A stretch of DNA of 64,000 bases from Polaribacter sp. GTDB lineage: Bacteria; Bacteroidota; Bacteroidia; Flavobacteriales; Flavobacteriaceae. Under the pieces are notes generated by a model. That model was not told where the DNA came from, made no database searches, and saw only the letters and a program-made list of their open reading frames with translations. Both the position numbers and the translations under genes were made by a program. How positions within the stretch are numbered: position 1 is the first letter of the stretch; each line of letters begins with the position of its first letter. Shown here piece after piece: positions 62,639 to 64,000 of the stretch. The stretch spans positions 544,496 to 608,495 of the forward strand of contig NZ_JAHEHX010000019.1 of assembly GCF_024639685.1 (NCBI RefSeq), given 5' to 3'.

Positions 62639-64000
62639 TTATTTTGTTAAGTTTAAATATCCTTTTCTGTTTTTCCAAAAACCATTAGACTTATAATTTA
62701 ATATGTAAAAATAAGTTCCTGATGGAAGTGTTGAATTGCTATTTATAGTAAACCTACCTCCTGATTCTCCAATGAAGTATTTACCATTTTGTCCATATCC
62801 AGAAACTGAATAAACCTTAACTCCCCAACGATTATAAATCTCTAAGGTATTCTCAGGATATAATTCTATATTTCGAATGACAAAAACATCGTTCTTACCA
62901 TCTCCATTTGGAGTTAACAAATTAAAAATCTCTAAATCATCTTCTGATACCGAATGGTTGTTAAATTCTAAATAATCTAAAACTCCATCACCATCTGAAT
63001 CTATAGGGTTATTCACATCTGGACCAATTTCATCTCCATTATTCAGACCATCTCCATCACAATCTGCATTTAAATACTCTTGTGACAACTCCATTGTTAT
63101 ACTTGAAGGAATTGATGAACACCAATCCTCTGGATCTGTATCATCCAATAATTCTTGTGCATTCGAGATTCCATCTCCATCAATATCGTCATCACAAACA
63201 TCTCCTAAACCATCATTGTCTAAATCTTCTTGGAAAGGATTGTAAATCAATGGACAATTGTCTTCTATATCTAAAATACCATCTCCATCATCATCAGTAT
63301 CTACACAATCTGGAACAGAATCACCATCAGTGTCTAATGACATTGAATTAGCATCTAATGGGTCGGATCCACAGGCTATCTCATCAACATCTAACTGTCC
63401 ATCATTATCATCATCCGTATCAGCATTATCTCCTGTACCATCACCATCAGTGTCAGTATCTTCATCAGGATCTAATGGGAAATCATCTTGATCATCTGGT
63501 GTACCATCATTATCATCATCTTCGTCTACACAGTCTGGAATAGAATCTCCATCAGTGTCTAATGACATTGAATTAACATCTAATGGATCTGATCCACAAG
63601 CAATCTCATGAATATCTAACTGCCCGTCATTGTCATCATCTTCATCTACATCATCTTTAATACCATCTCCATCAGTATCTACAATAACTACATTCACAGT
63701 TCTTACTACTTCATCAGCAGCATTGCCATTAGCATCACTCACATTATAAGTGACCGTATATGTCCCAACTGTATCAGTGTCTACTGGATTTACAGTTATA
63801 ATACTTGCTGTTAGATCTCCATCATAGTTATCAGTCGCTGTTGCTCCAGCATCTGTATAAGTGTCTCCAACTTCAACGATTACTGTGGCATCTCCTGTAA
63901 GGGTGATTACTGGAATAGTAGTATCAACTACATTCACAGTTCTTACTACTTCATCAGCAGCATTGCCATTAGCATCACTCACATTATAAGTGACCGTATA
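62639..64000 (-). CDS. T9SS type B surface protein with DUF5011-like and thrombospondin type 3 repeats (5' end outside window)
   Basis: The frame is open to the right edge, so 453 codons of a longer gene are seen. From the visible N-terminal end there are about two 80-residue beta domains of the DUF5011/HYR type ([42 protein letters not shown]). Ca-binding TSP3 repeats (DTDGDG.., [27 protein letters not shown]) follow over 150 residues. A type B (gliding motility-associated) sorting domain ends the protein, with [19 protein letters not shown] and [10 protein letters not shown]. It is probably a surface adhesin. Confidence 0.92.
   Translation of the reverse strand, partial: YTVTYNVSDANGNAADEVVRTVNVVDTTIPVITLTGDATVIVEVGDTYTDAGATATDNYDGDLTASIITVNPVDTDTVGTYTVTYNVSDANGNAADEVVRTVNVVIVDTDGDGIKDDVDEDDDNDGQLDIHEIACGSDPLDVNSMSLDTDGDSIPDCVDEDDDNDGTPDDQDDFPLDPDEDTDTDGDGTGDNADTDDDNDGQLDVDEIACGSDPLDANSMSLDTDGDSVPDCVDTDDDGDGILDIEDNCPLIYNPFQEDLDNDGLGDVCDDDIDGDGISNAQELLDDTDPEDWCSSIPSSITMELSQEYLNADCDGDGLNNGDEIGPDVNNPIDSDGDGVLDYLEFNNHSVSEDDLEIFNLLTPNGDGKNDVFVIRNIELYPENTLEIYNRWGVKVYSVSGYGQNGKYFIGESGGRFTINSNSTLPSGTYFYILNYKSNGFWKNRKGYLNLTK
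63687..64000 (-). repeat. 240-bp tandem DNA repeat within the surface-protein gene
   Basis: A stretch starting ACTACATTCACAGTTC at 63687 recurs at 63927 and matches base for base through the right edge (about 74 bases visible), giving an exact period of 240 bp, or 80 codons. The array continues outside the window. Confidence 0.9.

Noticed and set aside
63082..63543. Histidine/Tyr-rich and Ser/Pro-rich ORFs on the plus strand near the right edge
   Set aside because: They are antisense to the Asp-rich TSP3 repeats of the surface-protein gene; GAT/GAC repeats read backwards give CAT/ATC strings. There is no start context or independent gene character.
1..64000. CRISPR arrays, insertion sequences or transposases
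   Set aside because: No regularly spaced short repeats, no IS-type inverted repeats and no transposase or integrase ORFs were seen. The only long repeat is the in-frame 240-bp unit of the surface protein.

Overview
The window is AT-rich, densely coded DNA from a member of the Bacteroidota, almost certainly a marine Flavobacteriaceae close to Polaribacter or Tenacibaculum (genus is inference). Pointers are the promoter style (TAnnTTTG -7 boxes), type IX secretion sorting domains, PorP/SprF and OmpA gliding-type genes, the L28-L33-DUF4295 ribosomal cluster, bacillithiol gene bshC, menaquinone genes, and lineage-specific DUF4199, DUF5606, DUF4380 and GlmU-like genes.

Layout. 1-7.7 kb: the end of a NamZ-type muramidase, a YkgJ cysteine-cluster protein, argS, lpdA, a multi-pass membrane protein, rlmF and bshC. 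7.8-17.9 kb: a large secreted M14 peptidase, an outer-membrane barrel gene disrupted at an A8 tract, rimO, an amidase lipoprotein, ftsY, rpmB-rpmG-DUF4295, cinA and an FAH hydrolase. 17.9-25 kb: purU, menB, an esterase-fold protein lacking its nucleophile, an S1-type RNA-binding protein coupled to menD, a small transaldolase/FSA, an SDR and the SRP RNA. 25.2-34.4 kb: an envelope-biased set (DUF4199, two GT2 glycosyltransferases, a phosphohexomutase, an ABC exporter, a CCA-transferase-like HD protein, a Stealth phosphotransferase) and dapD. 34.5-46 kb: ruvX, def, DUF5606, mazG, a frameshifted lipoprotein, a decayed geranylgeranyl-reductase gene, lon, DUF4380, a GlmU-like protein, a T9SS cargo with a CxxCH motif, an acyl-CoA thioesterase with a near-leaderless promoter, and a 2-oxoacid dehydrogenase E2.

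46.2-57.3 kb is the most coherent block. hemA, a hemC-hemD fusion, hemB, hemL, hemE, an EI24/CysZ-like membrane gene and hemF run leftward. An AraC regulator, a SpoU methyltransferase, hemH and hemJ run rightward. Together they cover the C5 route from glutamyl-tRNA to protoheme except for the glutamyl-tRNA synthetase. HemJ is the only protoporphyrinogen oxidase seen.

57.3-59.2 kb is a small accessory scar. It holds an XRE regulator, the truncated N-terminus of what looks like a nuclease-type defence protein, an out-of-frame gene tail, two tiny membrane ORFs, and a 3' tRNA fragment with its terminator but no tRNA body, which is the signature of integration at a tRNA gene. From 59.2 kb to the right edge a leftward operon encodes a repeat-rich T9SS type B surface protein (cut by the window edge), a PorP/SprF protein, an OmpA/PD40/TPR lipid-envelope linker and a divergent LUD-like cytoplasmic protein.

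I found no intact, clearly new system. The best leads are the tRNA-adjacent defence remnant, the pseudo-esterase in the menaquinone neighbourhood, the LUD-like gene attached to the surface-protein operon, and two genes interrupted at A8 homopolymers.
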